Part shown: positions 37,081-48,412 of the stretch, piece by piece
How the letters are laid out: every line of letters begins with the position of its first letter
How positions within the stretch are numbered: position 1 is the first letter of the stretch
Source of the DNA: Desulfuromonadales bacterium
GTDB lineage: Bacteria > Desulfobacterota > Desulfuromonadia > Geobacterales > Pseudopelobacteraceae
Reading direction: 5' to 3'
Assembly: GCA_013377095.1 (NCBI GenBank)
Contig: JACAAY010000006.1
Span: forward strand, 18,940-82,939
Length of the DNA stretch: 64,000 bases
The notes under the pieces: generated by a model
Told to the model about the DNA's origin: nothing
Seen by the model: the letters and a program-made list of their open reading frames with translations, nothing else
The model's database searches: none
Translations under genes and position numbers: made by a program

Positions 37081-39056
37081 AAGCTATTATTCTCCTCAGT
37101 TTCAAACCGTACTGCCGGGATTCTCACATAAAAGGCTGTTCCCCTTCCCGGTTTGGAATCACACTCGATATTGCCATTGTGCTCTTTAACAATGCTGAAA
37201 TTGATCGATAGCCCCAGGCCGGTTCCCCCACTATCAAGTTTAGTGGTAAAAAACGGGTCAAAGATGGCCTTCTGGACATCTTCCGTCATCCCGACACCCT
37301 CATCGTTAACCTTTATGGTAATCTGCCCCAGGTATTCCGAGTATGAAGTGGTGATGGAAACAGCGCAATTCCTGTCAGGCAGCGCCTCAAGGGCATTCAT
37401 GGTCAGGTTTACGATCACCTGCTCCAGTTGACGAAAACTGCCCTTGACAGGTGGGAGAGCCTTACCCAAGGTACAGGAAAAGTTGTCGGTATGCTGCTTG
37501 ATTTTATTGTGTAGCATGGCGAGCGCCGCTTCAACAACCTTATTTATATCAACAAGTTGATCAAGGCGGGTCTTTTCCTGACGAGCAAAATCCTTCAAGC
37601 CGGTGACGATCCCCTTGATACGGTAGGCGCCCTCTGTAAGACCGTCGATCATTTTGGGAATAACCGTAGCAGCCTCGTGATAACTGAATTTGCCAAGAAA
37701 ATACTCGCCATTGTCTTCCCCATAGCGGGTTAGAATTCTGTTGATATCGGGCCAGATATCCGCGAAAAACTGAGCATTGGATAGAATGAAATTGTTGGGG
37801 TTGTTAATCTCGTGGGCAATTCCCGAAGCAAGGGTACCGATTGCCGCCATTTTGTTCGCCTGGAGCAGCCGTTCCTGCATGATCCTGTTATTTTCTTCGG
37901 CTATTTTCCGCTCCGTAATATCCCTGGCAACCCCTAAAACCTTATACGTTCCACCAATCACTGCGCCTTTCATATTCACTTCGACCCAGAAAAGCCGGCT
38001 AGATCTATCCTTGGCAAGCCACTCGATCATATGTGAGTTGTTATCCCTCGTGTTCCAAATATGTTTCAGCGCATCCCTCTGGGTATAGGGAGGAAAACCA
38101 GCGCTCAATTCTTCCACGGTAAGCAGCAAGACCTCTTCACGCAGATAACCATACATTTGGCACATTTTCTGATTAACATCAAGAATGGCTCCGTTTTCAA
38201 CGTCAAATACGAAAATCGCATCATTGGATGCATCGAAGATTGCCCGGTAATTTGCTTCCGATTCCCTGAGCGCCCGTTGCTCCAGCTTGAGCTCACTGAT
38301 GTCAGCCATGATCCCCACATACCCGATGGAAACACCTTCACTGCTCAGCATCGGGGCTGTCGATACGCTGACATCGATGAAATGTCCGTCTTTATGCAAA
38401 CGGCGAGTTTCCATGGAACGCCTGTTCTCACCCATAATACACAATCGAATACTTTCATTAAGTTCATCTATCTGTTCTATGGTTATGAGCGGATAAGGTT
38501 TACCAAGAACCTCTTCTTTTTTCCAGCCAAACATACGTTCCGCAGCCGGATTCCAGAGGGTCATGTTGATATCAAGATCCATGGCGAATATGGTAAGTGG
38601 TGATGCGTTAATAAGCGCTTCGAGCATTTGGTTTGCCTCCCGAAGTGCATGCTCCGCACGTTTACGGTCGGAAATATTGCGCAGATATTCGCCAGCCATG
38701 ACAACATTTCCGGATTCATCACATATGGGAAAAGCATGTATCTCCAAATGTCCAACCGTGGGGTTAAACTTTTCCGTAACAATGGTTTCTCCCGTTTCAA
38801 AGACCTGAACAAGATGGCACGGATCACACCGAGAATTCAGATCGGGATAATACACCTCATAACACTGCTTATTATTCTTACGTTTTTTGGGTGCAGCATA
38901 CTCATGCCCTCCGCGCCAGTTGCTGTAAACGATTTTAAAATTCCTGTCTATCACGGAAATAAGATCGGGAATCGCCTGCAGAATGTTGTGCATCAGCATT
39001 TTTGATGAGGAGTTGGAGTTGATATTTTGATCCTGCCTAGACCCAGCGACGTTCAT
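37077..39056 (-). CDS. PAS-domain sensor histidine kinase
   Basis: About 659 residues with no membrane segment that I can see, so probably cytoplasmic. It has three PAS domains: the first at about 25-130 contains a Cys cluster (KQCYEV, RCDPCHLVQ), the second begins at MLEALINASPLTIFAMDLDI, the third at NYRAIFDASNDAIFVFDVEN. The HisKA box IGTLASGIAHEINNPNNF and the ATPase domain (NDEGVGM, FTTKLDSGGTGLGLS) follow. The ATG at 39056 has GGAGG seven bases upstream and is preferred over GTG at 39062. It is encoded just before its regulator with a 4-base overlap. The signal sensed may be a cytoplasmic metabolite or redox state; this is inferred from the lack of membrane segments. Confidence 0.9.
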   Translation of the reverse strand: MNVAGSRQDQNINSNSSSKMLMHNILQAIPDLISVIDRNFKIVYSNWRGGHEYAAPKKRKNNKQCYEVYYPDLNSRCDPCHLVQVFETGETIVTEKFNPTVGHLEIHAFPICDESGNVVMAGEYLRNISDRKRAEHALREANQMLEALINASPLTIFAMDLDINMTLWNPAAERMFGWKKEEVLGKPYPLITIEQIDELNESIRLCIMGENRRSMETRRLHKDGHFIDVSVSTAPMLSSEGVSIGYVGIMADISELKLEQRALRESEANYRAIFDASNDAIFVFDVENGAILDVNQKMCQMYGYLREEVLLLTVEELSAGFPPYTQRDALKHIWNTRDNNSHMIEWLAKDRSSRLFWVEVNMKGAVIGGTYKVLGVARDITERKIAEENNRIMQERLLQANKMAAIGTLASGIAHEINNPNNFILSNAQFFADIWPDINRILTRYGEDNGEYFLGKFSYHEAATVIPKMIDGLTEGAYRIKGIVTGLKDFARQEKTRLDQLVDINKVVEAALAMLHNKIKQHTDNFSCTLGKALPPVKGSFRQLEQVIVNLTMNALEALPDRNCAVSITTSYSEYLGQITIKVNDEGVGMTEDVQKAIFDPFFTTKLDSGGTGLGLSINFSIVKEHNGNIECDSKPGRGTAFYVRIPAVRFETEENNSL

Positions 39057-39231
39057 TTCCACACCTCCTCATGGAGAATCAATTTGTACTCAAGCTGTGT
39101 GTAATGGAACTTGGAATAGCGAAGTTGACGGGAATTTTCAAAGAAAGGCGACGACTCATCGGGAAGCGTTGTGAGAATGGAGATTCACTGAAGAAGATTG
39201 CCTGAACTACCAAACGGTTGATTAAAAATGA

Positions 39232-39663
39232 CTATGATCCAGCTGAGGAATTCGAGCCGGAAGGTTCATCAAGCACAACCAGATACCCATCCGGATCAAA
39301 GCACCAAAGTTCCTTGACACCGTAGGGCTTCAGCTGAAGAGGATAGAGTATCTCCAATCCCTCTTCCAGAATAGCATCATTGATCCCTTCGATATCCTTG
39401 ACATCAAAATGTAGGGTCACTCCGATACCGCGGGGAAACATCACCAGGCGCTGCTCCAGAACAGGGTGAGCCCTGATGACATCTCCCTCTTCGACAAAAA
39501 CAATGGCAATGCCATCCATGTCCAACAGAAGATGTTCAGGAGCTCCGGGAATTGTTATGGAACGCTGCATCGGCAATTCGAGAATACCGCCATAAAACGC
39601 TTCGGTAACAGCCAGGTCAGCCACGGAGAGTTGGACTGAGTGGCGGGAGCGATGGACATTCAT
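39232..39663 (-). CDS. Glyoxalase/VOC superfamily protein
   Basis: The 143-residue protein has the VOC fold pattern SVQLSVADLAVTEAFYGGIL and LWCFDPDGYLVVLDEP, with a second half containing GIGVTLHFDVKDIEG. This metal-site fold serves glyoxalases, dioxygenases and epimerases, and the exact reaction is unknown. The start codon follows the ccdA stop immediately, so it is co-translated with the thiol-redox genes. Confidence 0.82.
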   Translation of the reverse strand: MNVHRSRHSVQLSVADLAVTEAFYGGILELPMQRSITIPGAPEHLLLDMDGIAIVFVEEGDVIRAHPVLEQRLVMFPRGIGVTLHFDVKDIEGINDAILEEGLEILYPLQLKPYGVKELWCFDPDGYLVVLDEPSGSNSSAGS

Positions 39664-40392
39664 CTACACGCCACCAAACAGGTATGAGGCGTAACCTGAC
39701 AGGCGTGAGAGCCAGTTTGAGAAGATGAGAATACCGACCAACATCAGAAAAACACCGGTAATGATCTCAAAAATGCGGATAAAACGTTTAAAGCGATTGA
39801 AGAGAATCAGAAAGTGATGCAGTGCAAGTGAAGAGAGCATAAACGGGAGAGCAAGGCCGAGGGAATAGGCCAGAAGTAGAATGATTCCGTAGATAACATT
39901 TTCTTCATTGGCAGCCACCATGAGTATGGAGGCGAGAATGGGGCCGATGCAGGGGGTCCAGCCGGCCGCAAAAACCAATCCAACCAGAAAACTTCCCACG
40001 TAGCCGGTGGGCTTATGGTGAACGGTAACTCTCTTTTCCCCCAGCAGCCATCCAAACGGAACCAGTCCGGTCACATGAAATCCAAACAGAAAAATCAGCA
40101 CTCCGCCGATTTTTCTGATCAGGCTGGTATGCTGCTGCAGGAATGTGCCTATGAGAGTCGCGGATGCACCTAAAAGCACGAAAACGACGGTAAAGCCAGT
40201 GACAAAACAGAGGGAGTGAAAAAAAGTTTTCCGGCGGACAAGGTGTGTGGGATGCTCTGCCTGCAGATCATTAAAAGAAAGACCGGTAATATAGGTAATA
40301 TACGACGGTATCAACGGCAGAACGCATGGAGATAAGAATGAAAGCAGACCGGCAATAAATGCCCCTGCATAGGTCACTTCCTGGTTATGCAT
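39664..40392 (-). CDS. Thiol:disulfide interchange protein, CcdA type
   Basis: The 242-residue protein has six membrane segments and the two family cysteines in LSPCVLPLIPSYITYITG and AGWTPCIGPILAS. CcdA carries reducing power from cytoplasmic thioredoxin across the membrane to periplasmic thioredoxin-like proteins, for cytochrome c maturation. It is encoded 13 bases after the TlpA-like lipoprotein gene, its likely partner. Confidence 0.92.
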   Translation of the reverse strand: MHNQEVTYAGAFIAGLLSFLSPCVLPLIPSYITYITGLSFNDLQAEHPTHLVRRKTFFHSLCFVTGFTVVFVLLGASATLIGTFLQQHTSLIRKIGGVLIFLFGFHVTGLVPFGWLLGEKRVTVHHKPTGYVGSFLVGLVFAAGWTPCIGPILASILMVAANEENVIYGIILLLAYSLGLALPFMLSSLALHHFLILFNRFKRFIRIFEIITGVFLMLVGILIFSNWLSRLSGYASYLFGGV

Positions 40393-40405
40393 GGCAAGAG
40401 CACCT

Positions 40406-40930
40406 CTATTTCATTAAATCCTCTAAGGACGAAATCGTATCAGGCGCAGACCAGTCAAGGGGACCAACTATTTTTTTGATGATAACGCCACCTTTATCAA
40501 TGACAAAGGTTTCCGGAAAGCCGGTCACTCCATAGGCAGCAGCAGCCTTGCCGTCTGGGTCGGTGTAGGCCGGGAGCAGATAACCACTCGTCCGAAAGAA
40601 TTCTTCGATAGCCGGTTTGCCTCCCTCATCCATGGATACGGCAACCATCCGGTACGGCTTGCCGTTCATGACTGAGTTCAGCTTCATCATGGATGGTATT
40701 TCCTCGCGACAGGGAGGGCACCAGGTGGCCCAGAAATTGAGAACAACCACATTCCCTTTCAAATCGAAAAGTCTCAGCTTGTCGCCATTCAGGGCGGTTA
40801 CGGTGATGTCGGGCGCTGGCATCTTTTCCACGGCAGTGATGGGCTTTCCGGATAACCCCGGAGTTTTGCGGTCACAAGCAGTGAGAGTCGCAAAAACTAT
40901 CACCAGACACAAAAAGAGTATTTTTCCCAT
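40406..40930 (-). CDS. TlpA/ResA-type thioredoxin lipoprotein
   Basis: The 174-residue protein has a lipoprotein signal (GKILFLCLVIVFATLTAC, lipobox LTAC) and a thioredoxin fold with active site WATWCPPCREE, plus the VTGFPETFVIDKGG region with cis-Pro. The frame opens at 40996 inside the ispB gene, but the ATG at 40930 has GGAGG upstream and starts the signal peptide. It should reduce apocytochrome c or similar thiols outside the membrane, fed by CcdA. Confidence 0.92.
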   Translation of the reverse strand: MGKILFLCLVIVFATLTACDRKTPGLSGKPITAVEKMPAPDITVTALNGDKLRLFDLKGNVVVLNFWATWCPPCREEIPSMMKLNSVMNGKPYRMVAVSMDEGGKPAIEEFFRTSGYLLPAYTDPDGKAAAAYGVTGFPETFVIDKGGVIIKKIVGPLDWSAPDTISSLEDLMK

Positions 40931-40973
40931 GTTTCCTCCGGGAATATCCAAGGCTCGACGCCGGTACAATTTC

Positions 40974-41942
40974 TTATCTGCTGCGGGTGACGACATATTC
41001 TGCCAGACCCAGCATGGCTTCTCTTACGGGACTTGCGCCAAATTCGTGCAGATGGTCGGCGCACCCCCCAATGTACTTCCGTGCCGCGGCAAGTGTATAA
41101 TCGATACCACCGTAACGCTGTACCAACCCGGAAACATCCCGGAAATCGTCCAGAGTCATCTCATCCTTTTCAATAACTCCGGCAATAATATCACGCTCTT
41201 CGGCCGAACAGTTACGTAGTGCATGAATCAGCGGCAAGGTTATCTTACCCTCTTCCAAGTCATGGCCGATACTTTTTCCGAACTCTTCTTCGGTGGCAAT
41301 ATAGTCAAGCGTATCATCCATAAGTTGAAATGCTATTCCCAGATTCATTCCAAAATCAGACAGAGCTTTTTGCTTGTCAGGAGACGCATTCCCCAGAATG
41401 GCGCCAGCTTCACAAGCAGCAGACATGAGAATCGCGGTCTTGGAGCGCACTACATTGATGTAGCGTTCTTCCGTCAAGTCAAGTTCGCCGGTACAGAGCA
41501 GTTGCATAACCTCGCCCTCGGCGATAACGGTTGTCGCATCGGAAAGAATTCGAAGAATATCCATACTTCCCACGGTAACCATCAGTGAGAACGATTTCGA
41601 GAAGAGAAAATCGCCCACCAGTACGGAAGCTTCATTTCCCCACAGCGTGTTGGCCGAAGCAAGGCCGCGTCGCAGAGTTGCGCTATCCACGACATCATCG
41701 TGGAGTAATGTGGCGGTATGAATGAACTCTATGACACTTGCCAGGGGAACAGCCTTGCAACCCTCATAGCCGCTAAGTCGGGCTGCAAGTAAAAGCAACG
41801 CCGGACGAACACGTTTACCGCCACTGGAGAGAACATATTCCCCTACCTTCCTGATAAGGGGAACGTCCGACTCCAGATCTTTGCGAAATTGCAGTTCTAC
41901 ACGCTTCAGGTCATCGCCAATGAGATTTAATGCAGCTTGCAT
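40974..41942 (-). CDS. ispB: Polyprenyl (octaprenyl-type) diphosphate synthase
   Basis: Builds the long isoprenoid tail of menaquinone. The 322-residue protein has the two Asp-rich motifs: LLHDDVVD (first) and FQLMDDTLDY (second), plus GGKRVRPALLLLAARL. The residues before the first Asp-rich motif set chain length and cannot be read reliably by eye. It leads the ispB-tlpA-ccdA-VOC run and fits with mqnA at 54195 for menaquinone synthesis. Confidence 0.92.
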   Translation of the reverse strand: MQAALNLIGDDLKRVELQFRKDLESDVPLIRKVGEYVLSSGGKRVRPALLLLAARLSGYEGCKAVPLASVIEFIHTATLLHDDVVDSATLRRGLASANTLWGNEASVLVGDFLFSKSFSLMVTVGSMDILRILSDATTVIAEGEVMQLLCTGELDLTEERYINVVRSKTAILMSAACEAGAILGNASPDKQKALSDFGMNLGIAFQLMDDTLDYIATEEEFGKSIGHDLEEGKITLPLIHALRNCSAEERDIIAGVIEKDEMTLDDFRDVSGLVQRYGGIDYTLAAARKYIGGCADHLHEFGASPVREAMLGLAEYVVTRSR

Positions 41943-42041
41943 CCATGGTTCCTTGAGGAGAAAAGATTCGTCATACTACTGGATATAATTCTGTTTTGTC
42001 AAAGTATTTCTGGGAGTTAGGTGATACAGGCATCTTGCTCG

Positions 42042-42773
42042 TCAGACAGTTTCCTGAGGTAAGCGATCAGTATCATGCTGATTTTGAGATTGTGCCATGG
42101 AATACTGAAACTGGCTATCGTGTTTAACATGCGCGATGAGCATTCCCACATCCATGCAAATCGCAGCAGGGATGAGTGTATCAAGTTCATTAAAAACCCT
42201 GCCCAACACCCTTTCAGTCATTTCCCGGAACAGCATCAACTCCTGGGAAAACAGCTCCTTGAAGGGATAACGCAGGTCCATAATCCCGCGGGGATCCTGA
42301 TCAACGAAATTCAGTGTGCACCATTCGTCAAAGAGTTCCTCGCCATCGCTGTCAATCAAGGGAATACCATTGAGACGACAGGTCATGGGACGATGGTCAT
42401 ATACAAGACAGGCACCATCATTGGAAAGCAGAATACAGGGGGTTTCATCATCTTCCGGCATGATGTCGTCCCACTCCGATTCGGGGATTGTGTTAAGCAA
42501 CCAATGCTCGCCAATCGCAGGCCAGAGTGTATTCAGGACAGCTAGACGGGACGCTGCCTTCAGCCTGACTGCACTCCTCACGGATTCGGGCAACTGTTCA
42601 AAACCGCTTCGAAGGTACAGAGCATCCAGCAGGGTAATATCAAACAGGCCACGGCAACAAGCAGAGCAGCCGTGACGACAGGCAATCAGATCGGCATGTT
42701 TGTGCAGACAGGTCGTAAACCAGGAATCAACCTCTTGCAACAGAATGCCGTAATGATACAAAATTCCATCCAA
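42042..42773 (-). CDS. YkgJ-family cysteine-cluster protein
   Basis: The 243-residue protein has the family cysteines in CRHGCSACCRGL, TPCILL, GACLVYDHRPMTCRLNG and DEWCTLNF, a probable Zn or Fe-S site (UPF0153/YkgJ type). The function of the family is not settled. The C-terminal 80 residues are helical. It is encoded 9 bases after the cheX-like gene, so probably in the guaBA-cheX transcript. Confidence 0.85.
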   Translation of the reverse strand: MDGILYHYGILLQEVDSWFTTCLHKHADLIACRHGCSACCRGLFDITLLDALYLRSGFEQLPESVRSAVRLKAASRLAVLNTLWPAIGEHWLLNTIPESEWDDIMPEDDETPCILLSNDGACLVYDHRPMTCRLNGIPLIDSDGEELFDEWCTLNFVDQDPRGIMDLRYPFKELFSQELMLFREMTERVLGRVFNELDTLIPAAICMDVGMLIAHVKHDSQFQYSMAQSQNQHDTDRLPQETV

Positions 42774-42782
42774 ACCAACTCC

Positions 42783-43286
42783 CTACATATACACCATAAC
42801 CTTGAGGGCTATGGAGCCATCGGCATTCCTGAACGGAATGGTGACACCTTTACACTGAACATTGATGCTGGAAGATTCATTCTCATCCGGAGGCTCGGAA
42901 ATGGCACGTAATTGGCCGGAAATGACAAGCGGCAGTCCAAGCGCGACACTGCCGTACTGTTCATGATACTTTGTTTTAAATACTCCGGCGATATTGTTGG
43001 TTAACTCGCCAACGGCATCCCGAATACATTCATCATCTGCTTCATCAACCATCAGCAGTTCTTTGGCTACGAACTGGGCCGATTTTTTGTCGGTGGCAAT
43101 GATGATATAACCAACACGATCACCTGCCACGCCCACGATTCCCGTCACATCGGAATCAACCGGATCGACCCGTTTTTCAACCTTGCCGGCCAACAGGTCA
43201 ATGTTCATGTAGCTTTTGAAGGTGTCTTGCGTAGCCGACATGATGGTAAACATGATTTCTTCAAATGAAATGGCTGCCAAACTCAT
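42783..43286 (-). CDS. CheX-like chemotaxis phosphatase domain protein
   Basis: The 167-residue protein has the CheX/FliY/CheC-type motif ELTNNIAGVFKTK, with the catalytic Glu and Asn spaced as E-x-x-N in DAVGELTNN. Such proteins dephosphorylate CheY-P. No che gene is near; it lies between guaA and the YkgJ gene. It might act on a receiver of a two-component system rather than on flagellar switching; this is inferred. Confidence 0.8.
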   Translation of the reverse strand: MSLAAISFEEIMFTIMSATQDTFKSYMNIDLLAGKVEKRVDPVDSDVTGIVGVAGDRVGYIIIATDKKSAQFVAKELLMVDEADDECIRDAVGELTNNIAGVFKTKYHEQYGSVALGLPLVISGQLRAISEPPDENESSSINVQCKGVTIPFRNADGSIALKVMVYM

Positions 43287-43343
43287 ACCCCCCTCGTGTA
43301 GAATGAACTGCGTGCCGATTCCAGTGATACATTTTGTAAAAAC

Positions 43344-44906
43344 TCACTCCCACTCGATCGTAGCAGGCGGTTTGCTGGAAATGTCGTACACCACCCGGTT
43401 GACCCCTTTGACCTCGTTGATAATTCTGCTGCTGATACGCGCCAGATCCTCATAGGGGAGCGGATACCATCCCGCTGTCATAAAATCCTTTGTTTCAACG
43501 GCGCGCAGGGCTATGACATACTCGTAGGTGCGTCCATCACCCATGACACCGACACTTTTAACGGGAAGGAATACGGCAAAAGCCTGGCTGATTTTATGAT
43601 ATTGACCAGATGAGTAGAGCTCTTCCATGTAGATTGCGTCAGCCTTGCGAAGAATATCGGCATACTCTTTCTTTACTTCACCGAGAATGCGAACACCTAG
43701 CCCAGGTCCGGGAAATGGGTGACGCCAGACCATCTGATGCGGAAGTCCCAGCTCTTCGCCAATGGCGCGCACCTCATCCTTGAACAGCTCGCGTAACGGT
43801 TCAAGAAGCTTGAGTTTCATATACTCCGGGAGCCCGCCCACATTATGATGACTCTTTATATTATGCGCCTTTCCGGTCTTGGATCCGGCAGACTCGATCA
43901 CATCGGGATAGATGGTGCCCTGGGCCAGCCAGCGAGCGTCCTTGATCCAGTTGGATTCTTCATCGAAGATGGTTACAAACAGATTGCCGATGATTTTACG
44001 TTTCTTCTCCGGATCGCTCTCACCAGCCAGCGCAGTCAGGAAACGCTCCTCGGCGTTCACCCGGATCACTTTGACACCGAGGCTTTCGGCAAAGGTGGAC
44101 ATGACCTGGTCGCCCTCTTCCAGACGCAGCAGTCCATTGTCCACAAAGACACAGGTCAATTGATCACCGATCGCCCGATGGATCAGGGCTGCAGCCACCG
44201 ATGAATCAACACCCCCTGAAAGTCCCAGAATCACCCGTTCACTGCCGACCTGCTGACGAATTCGGGTTATCGCATCTTCAATGATCTGACCCGGAGTCCA
44301 GTGACCGGTGCAGCCACAGACTGAGCGCACAAAAGCATCAATCAGCAGCTCTCCCCGGGGTGTGTGGTTCACCTCCGGATGAAACTGCACACCGTAGAGG
44401 CGGCGCTTAACATCCTGAATGGCGCAGACCGGTGCATTTTCGGTTTGGGCAACGACTTCGAAACCGACAGGAACGCGGGACACATGGTCACCATGGCTCA
44501 TCCAGACCGGGCTGACACCCTCCAGAAAGAAGCCGTCAAACAACTGACCAGGGCGTCCGCAGCTTTTCAATTCCGCGTGACCGAATTCACGTTTTCCTGC
44601 AGGTACGACCTCTCCTCCAAAATGCCGACTCAGCAGCTGCATGCCATAGCAAATTCCAAGAACCGGCACACCCAGCTCAAAAAGCTCCTCTGCCACTGCG
44701 GGAGCACCAGGCTCATACACCGATTTTGGTCCCCCGGAAAGAATAATCCCTGTGGGAGCAAAGGAGCGAATCGCTTTCATGGACAAATCAAAGGGATGTA
44801 ATTCGCAGTAGACATGGGCTTCACGTACACGACGGGCAATCAACTGGGTGTACTGGGAACCGAAATCAAGGATCAGGATCTTCTGGCTGTGGATATCAGT
44901 AGTCAT
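43344..44906 (-). CDS. guaA: GMP synthase (glutamine-hydrolysing)
   Basis: Converts XMP to GMP. The 520-residue protein has the class I amidotransferase triad (Cys86 in [10 protein letters not shown], and [10 protein letters not shown]), the PP-loop [15 protein letters not shown], and the C-terminal dimerisation domain ending [12 protein letters not shown]. It starts 3 bases after guaB, as in many bacteria. Confidence 0.97.
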   Translation of the reverse strand: MTTDIHSQKILILDFGSQYTQLIARRVREAHVYCELHPFDLSMKAIRSFAPTGIILSGGPKSVYEPGAPAVAEELFELGVPVLGICYGMQLLSRHFGGEVVPAGKREFGHAELKSCGRPGQLFDGFFLEGVSPVWMSHGDHVSRVPVGFEVVAQTENAPVCAIQDVKRRLYGVQFHPEVNHTPRGELLIDAFVRSVCGCTGHWTPGQIIEDAITRIRQQVGSERVILGLSGGVDSSVAAALIHRAIGDQLTCVFVDNGLLRLEEGDQVMSTFAESLGVKVIRVNAEERFLTALAGESDPEKKRKIIGNLFVTIFDEESNWIKDARWLAQGTIYPDVIESAGSKTGKAHNIKSHHNVGGLPEYMKLKLLEPLRELFKDEVRAIGEELGLPHQMVWRHPFPGPGLGVRILGEVKKEYADILRKADAIYMEELYSSGQYHKISQAFAVFLPVKSVGVMGDGRTYEYVIALRAVETKDFMTAGWYPLPYEDLARISSRIINEVKGVNRVVYDISSKPPATIEWE

Positions 44907-44909
44907 CTT

Positions 44910-46440
<1,531 letters not shown>

Positions 46441-46513
46441 GGCAAAAGGAGTTCTCATGAAGAATAGACGTTCGCGCATATCATTACGCTCCGCCTTGGC
46501 TTGCATGTAGTCG

Positions 46514-47371
46514 TCAACGATTCACCCGAGGGTCAAGCGCGTCGCGGATCCCCTCCCCCAACAGGTTGTAGGCCAGTACTGTAATCAGAATTGACAGTCC
46601 CGGAAAGAGAGAAAGCCACCAGGCAAACTCGATATAATCTTTGCCGGAGGTCAGGATATTACCCCAGCTGGGGGTGGGTGGCTGCACGCCGATGCCGAGG
46701 AACGAGAGGGCCGACTCAGTCAGAATGGCGCCTGCTATTCCCAGGGTAGCCGAAACAAGTACCGGAGAGAGCGCATTGGGGAGAATGTGACGGAAGATGA
46801 TTCTCAGGTCGGAACAACCGATACAGCGGGCTGCTGTGATGTAATCCATTTCGCGGATGGAGAGGGTTTCTGCACGAACCATTCTGGCCACCCCCATCCA
46901 ACTGGTCAGGCCGATGATCATCATAATGTACCAGATGGAAGGCTCCAGAAAGGTGATTACCGCCAGAATCAGAAAAAATGCCGGGAAGCAGAGCATGATA
47001 TCGACCAGTCGCATCAGAATCGTATCCATAACACCGCCGTAATACCCGGAGACCAGCCCCACAACAGTACCTATGGAAACAGCAATTCCAACTGCAACAA
47101 AACCGACCTTAAGAGAAATTCTTGCGCCGAAAATCACGCGGCTTAACACATCCCGTCCCAATTCATCCGTTCCAAACCAGTGCTGCAAGGAGGGAGGTGA
47201 CAACACCTGCCAGGCCTCAATGGTGTTGGGATCAACAGGAGCAATAACCGGAGCAAGCAACGAAACAACAAAAAGCAGCAGCACGACACAACCGCCAGCC
47301 AGTGCCAGAGGGTTGCGTTTGAGACGCTGCCAGAATACGGCACAAAAAAATGAATTGGAGATTTCGATCAT
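46514..47371 (-). CDS. Peptide/nickel-type ABC transporter permease (OppC/DppC-like)
   Basis: The 285-residue protein has an N-terminal membrane segment (LALAGGCVVLLLFVVSLL), the domain with the start motif HWFGTDELGRDVLSRVIFGA, and the EAA loop AARCIGCSDLRIIFRHILPN. The frame runs on to 47914 overlapping oppB, but the ATG at 47371 gives the family length. It is encoded 8 bases after oppB. No binding-protein or ATPase gene lies in this stretch, so the other parts of the importer must be encoded elsewhere. Confidence 0.9.
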   Translation of the reverse strand: MIEISNSFFCAVFWQRLKRNPLALAGGCVVLLLFVVSLLAPVIAPVDPNTIEAWQVLSPPSLQHWFGTDELGRDVLSRVIFGARISLKVGFVAVGIAVSIGTVVGLVSGYYGGVMDTILMRLVDIMLCFPAFFLILAVITFLEPSIWYIMMIIGLTSWMGVARMVRAETLSIREMDYITAARCIGCSDLRIIFRHILPNALSPVLVSATLGIAGAILTESALSFLGIGVQPPTPSWGNILTSGKDYIEFAWWLSLFPGLSILITVLAYNLLGEGIRDALDPRVNR

Positions 47372-47379
47372 CCTGAAAT

Positions 47380-48357
47380 CTATACCCCCTTCCGAATACG
47401 AGGATCTGCCAGTGCATAACTGATATCTGCCATCAGGTTGCCGATCAGGGTCAGAAACGCCCCAATCACCAGAATCCCCATGACCACAGGATAGTCGCGG
47501 CCCATGACGCCCTGGTAAAAGAGCTGTCCCATGCCGGGAATTGCAAAGATGGTTTCGAAAATTACGCTGCCGCCGATCAGGCCGGGGATGGAGAAACCGG
47601 CCAGAGTAATCAATGGCAACAGGGCATTGCGCAAGGCATGCTTGTAAATGACAACCCCTTCGGAAAGACCCTTGGCACGGGCGGTGGTAATGTAGTCCTG
47701 TCCGATGACGTTGAGCATGGAGGAACGCATGTAGCGCGACAATCCAGCCAGGCTTCCGAAGGAAGCCACCATGATCGGCATGAGCAGGTGTTTGGCCATA
47801 TCCCATAGATAGCGCAAAGGCCCATAGGTATCGCTTCCCAGCGTATGCAACCCTGAAATTGGCAGCCAGTTCAATTTCACACCGAGAAAATACATCAGCA
47901 ACAGCGCCAGCCAAAACGTCGGCACGGCAAAACCGAGGAAAACGAAAATAGTTATTCCCTTGTCAAGCAGGGTATCGCGATGAGTTGCCGCAAGGATGCC
48001 TATGGGGATAGCCAAACCAAATTCCAGAAACAGGGCGATTATATTCAGGGAGATGGTTATCGGCAGACGTTCCTTGATCTTGTCAACAACGGGACGAGAG
48101 TCGGAGGAAAAGGAACGCCCAAGATCGAACCTCACCAGTTTGCCGACCCAGCTGAAATACTGGATATGCAATGGCTGATCAAGTCCATAAAACTTCCGTA
48201 ATCGATCACGGGCCTCTTTACCCACCTTGGGGTTCATGGCCATCTGCATCTCCACAGGTTCACCCGGCGCAAGGTGAATTACGGAGAACGTGATCAGGGT
48301 TATACCCACCATAAGAGGAATGAGTAAAAGTATACGTTTCGTCAAGTAACTCAGCAT
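47380..48357 (-). CDS. Peptide/nickel-type ABC transporter permease (OppB/DppB-like)
   Basis: The 325-residue protein with six membrane segments starts [20 protein letters not shown] and has the HLAPGEPVE and EAA loop [19 protein letters not shown] of the family. It forms a heterodimer with the OppC-type protein encoded downstream. The gene order B then C is normal, but the rest of the operon is absent. Confidence 0.92.
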   Translation of the reverse strand: MLSYLTKRILLLIPLMVGITLITFSVIHLAPGEPVEMQMAMNPKVGKEARDRLRKFYGLDQPLHIQYFSWVGKLVRFDLGRSFSSDSRPVVDKIKERLPITISLNIIALFLEFGLAIPIGILAATHRDTLLDKGITIFVFLGFAVPTFWLALLLMYFLGVKLNWLPISGLHTLGSDTYGPLRYLWDMAKHLLMPIMVASFGSLAGLSRYMRSSMLNVIGQDYITTARAKGLSEGVVIYKHALRNALLPLITLAGFSIPGLIGGSVIFETIFAIPGMGQLFYQGVMGRDYPVVMGILVIGAFLTLIGNLMADISYALADPRIRKGV

Positions 48358-48412
48358 GGATACATCCGGAAAAATACTGTTATGCTTAAATTGAAATCAT
48401 GGACCATCCGCA

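Noticed and set aside
47372..47914. Extended N-terminus of the oppC frame
   Set aside because: The added 180 residues overlap oppB on the same strand and do not look like a known domain; the ATG at 47371 gives the family length.
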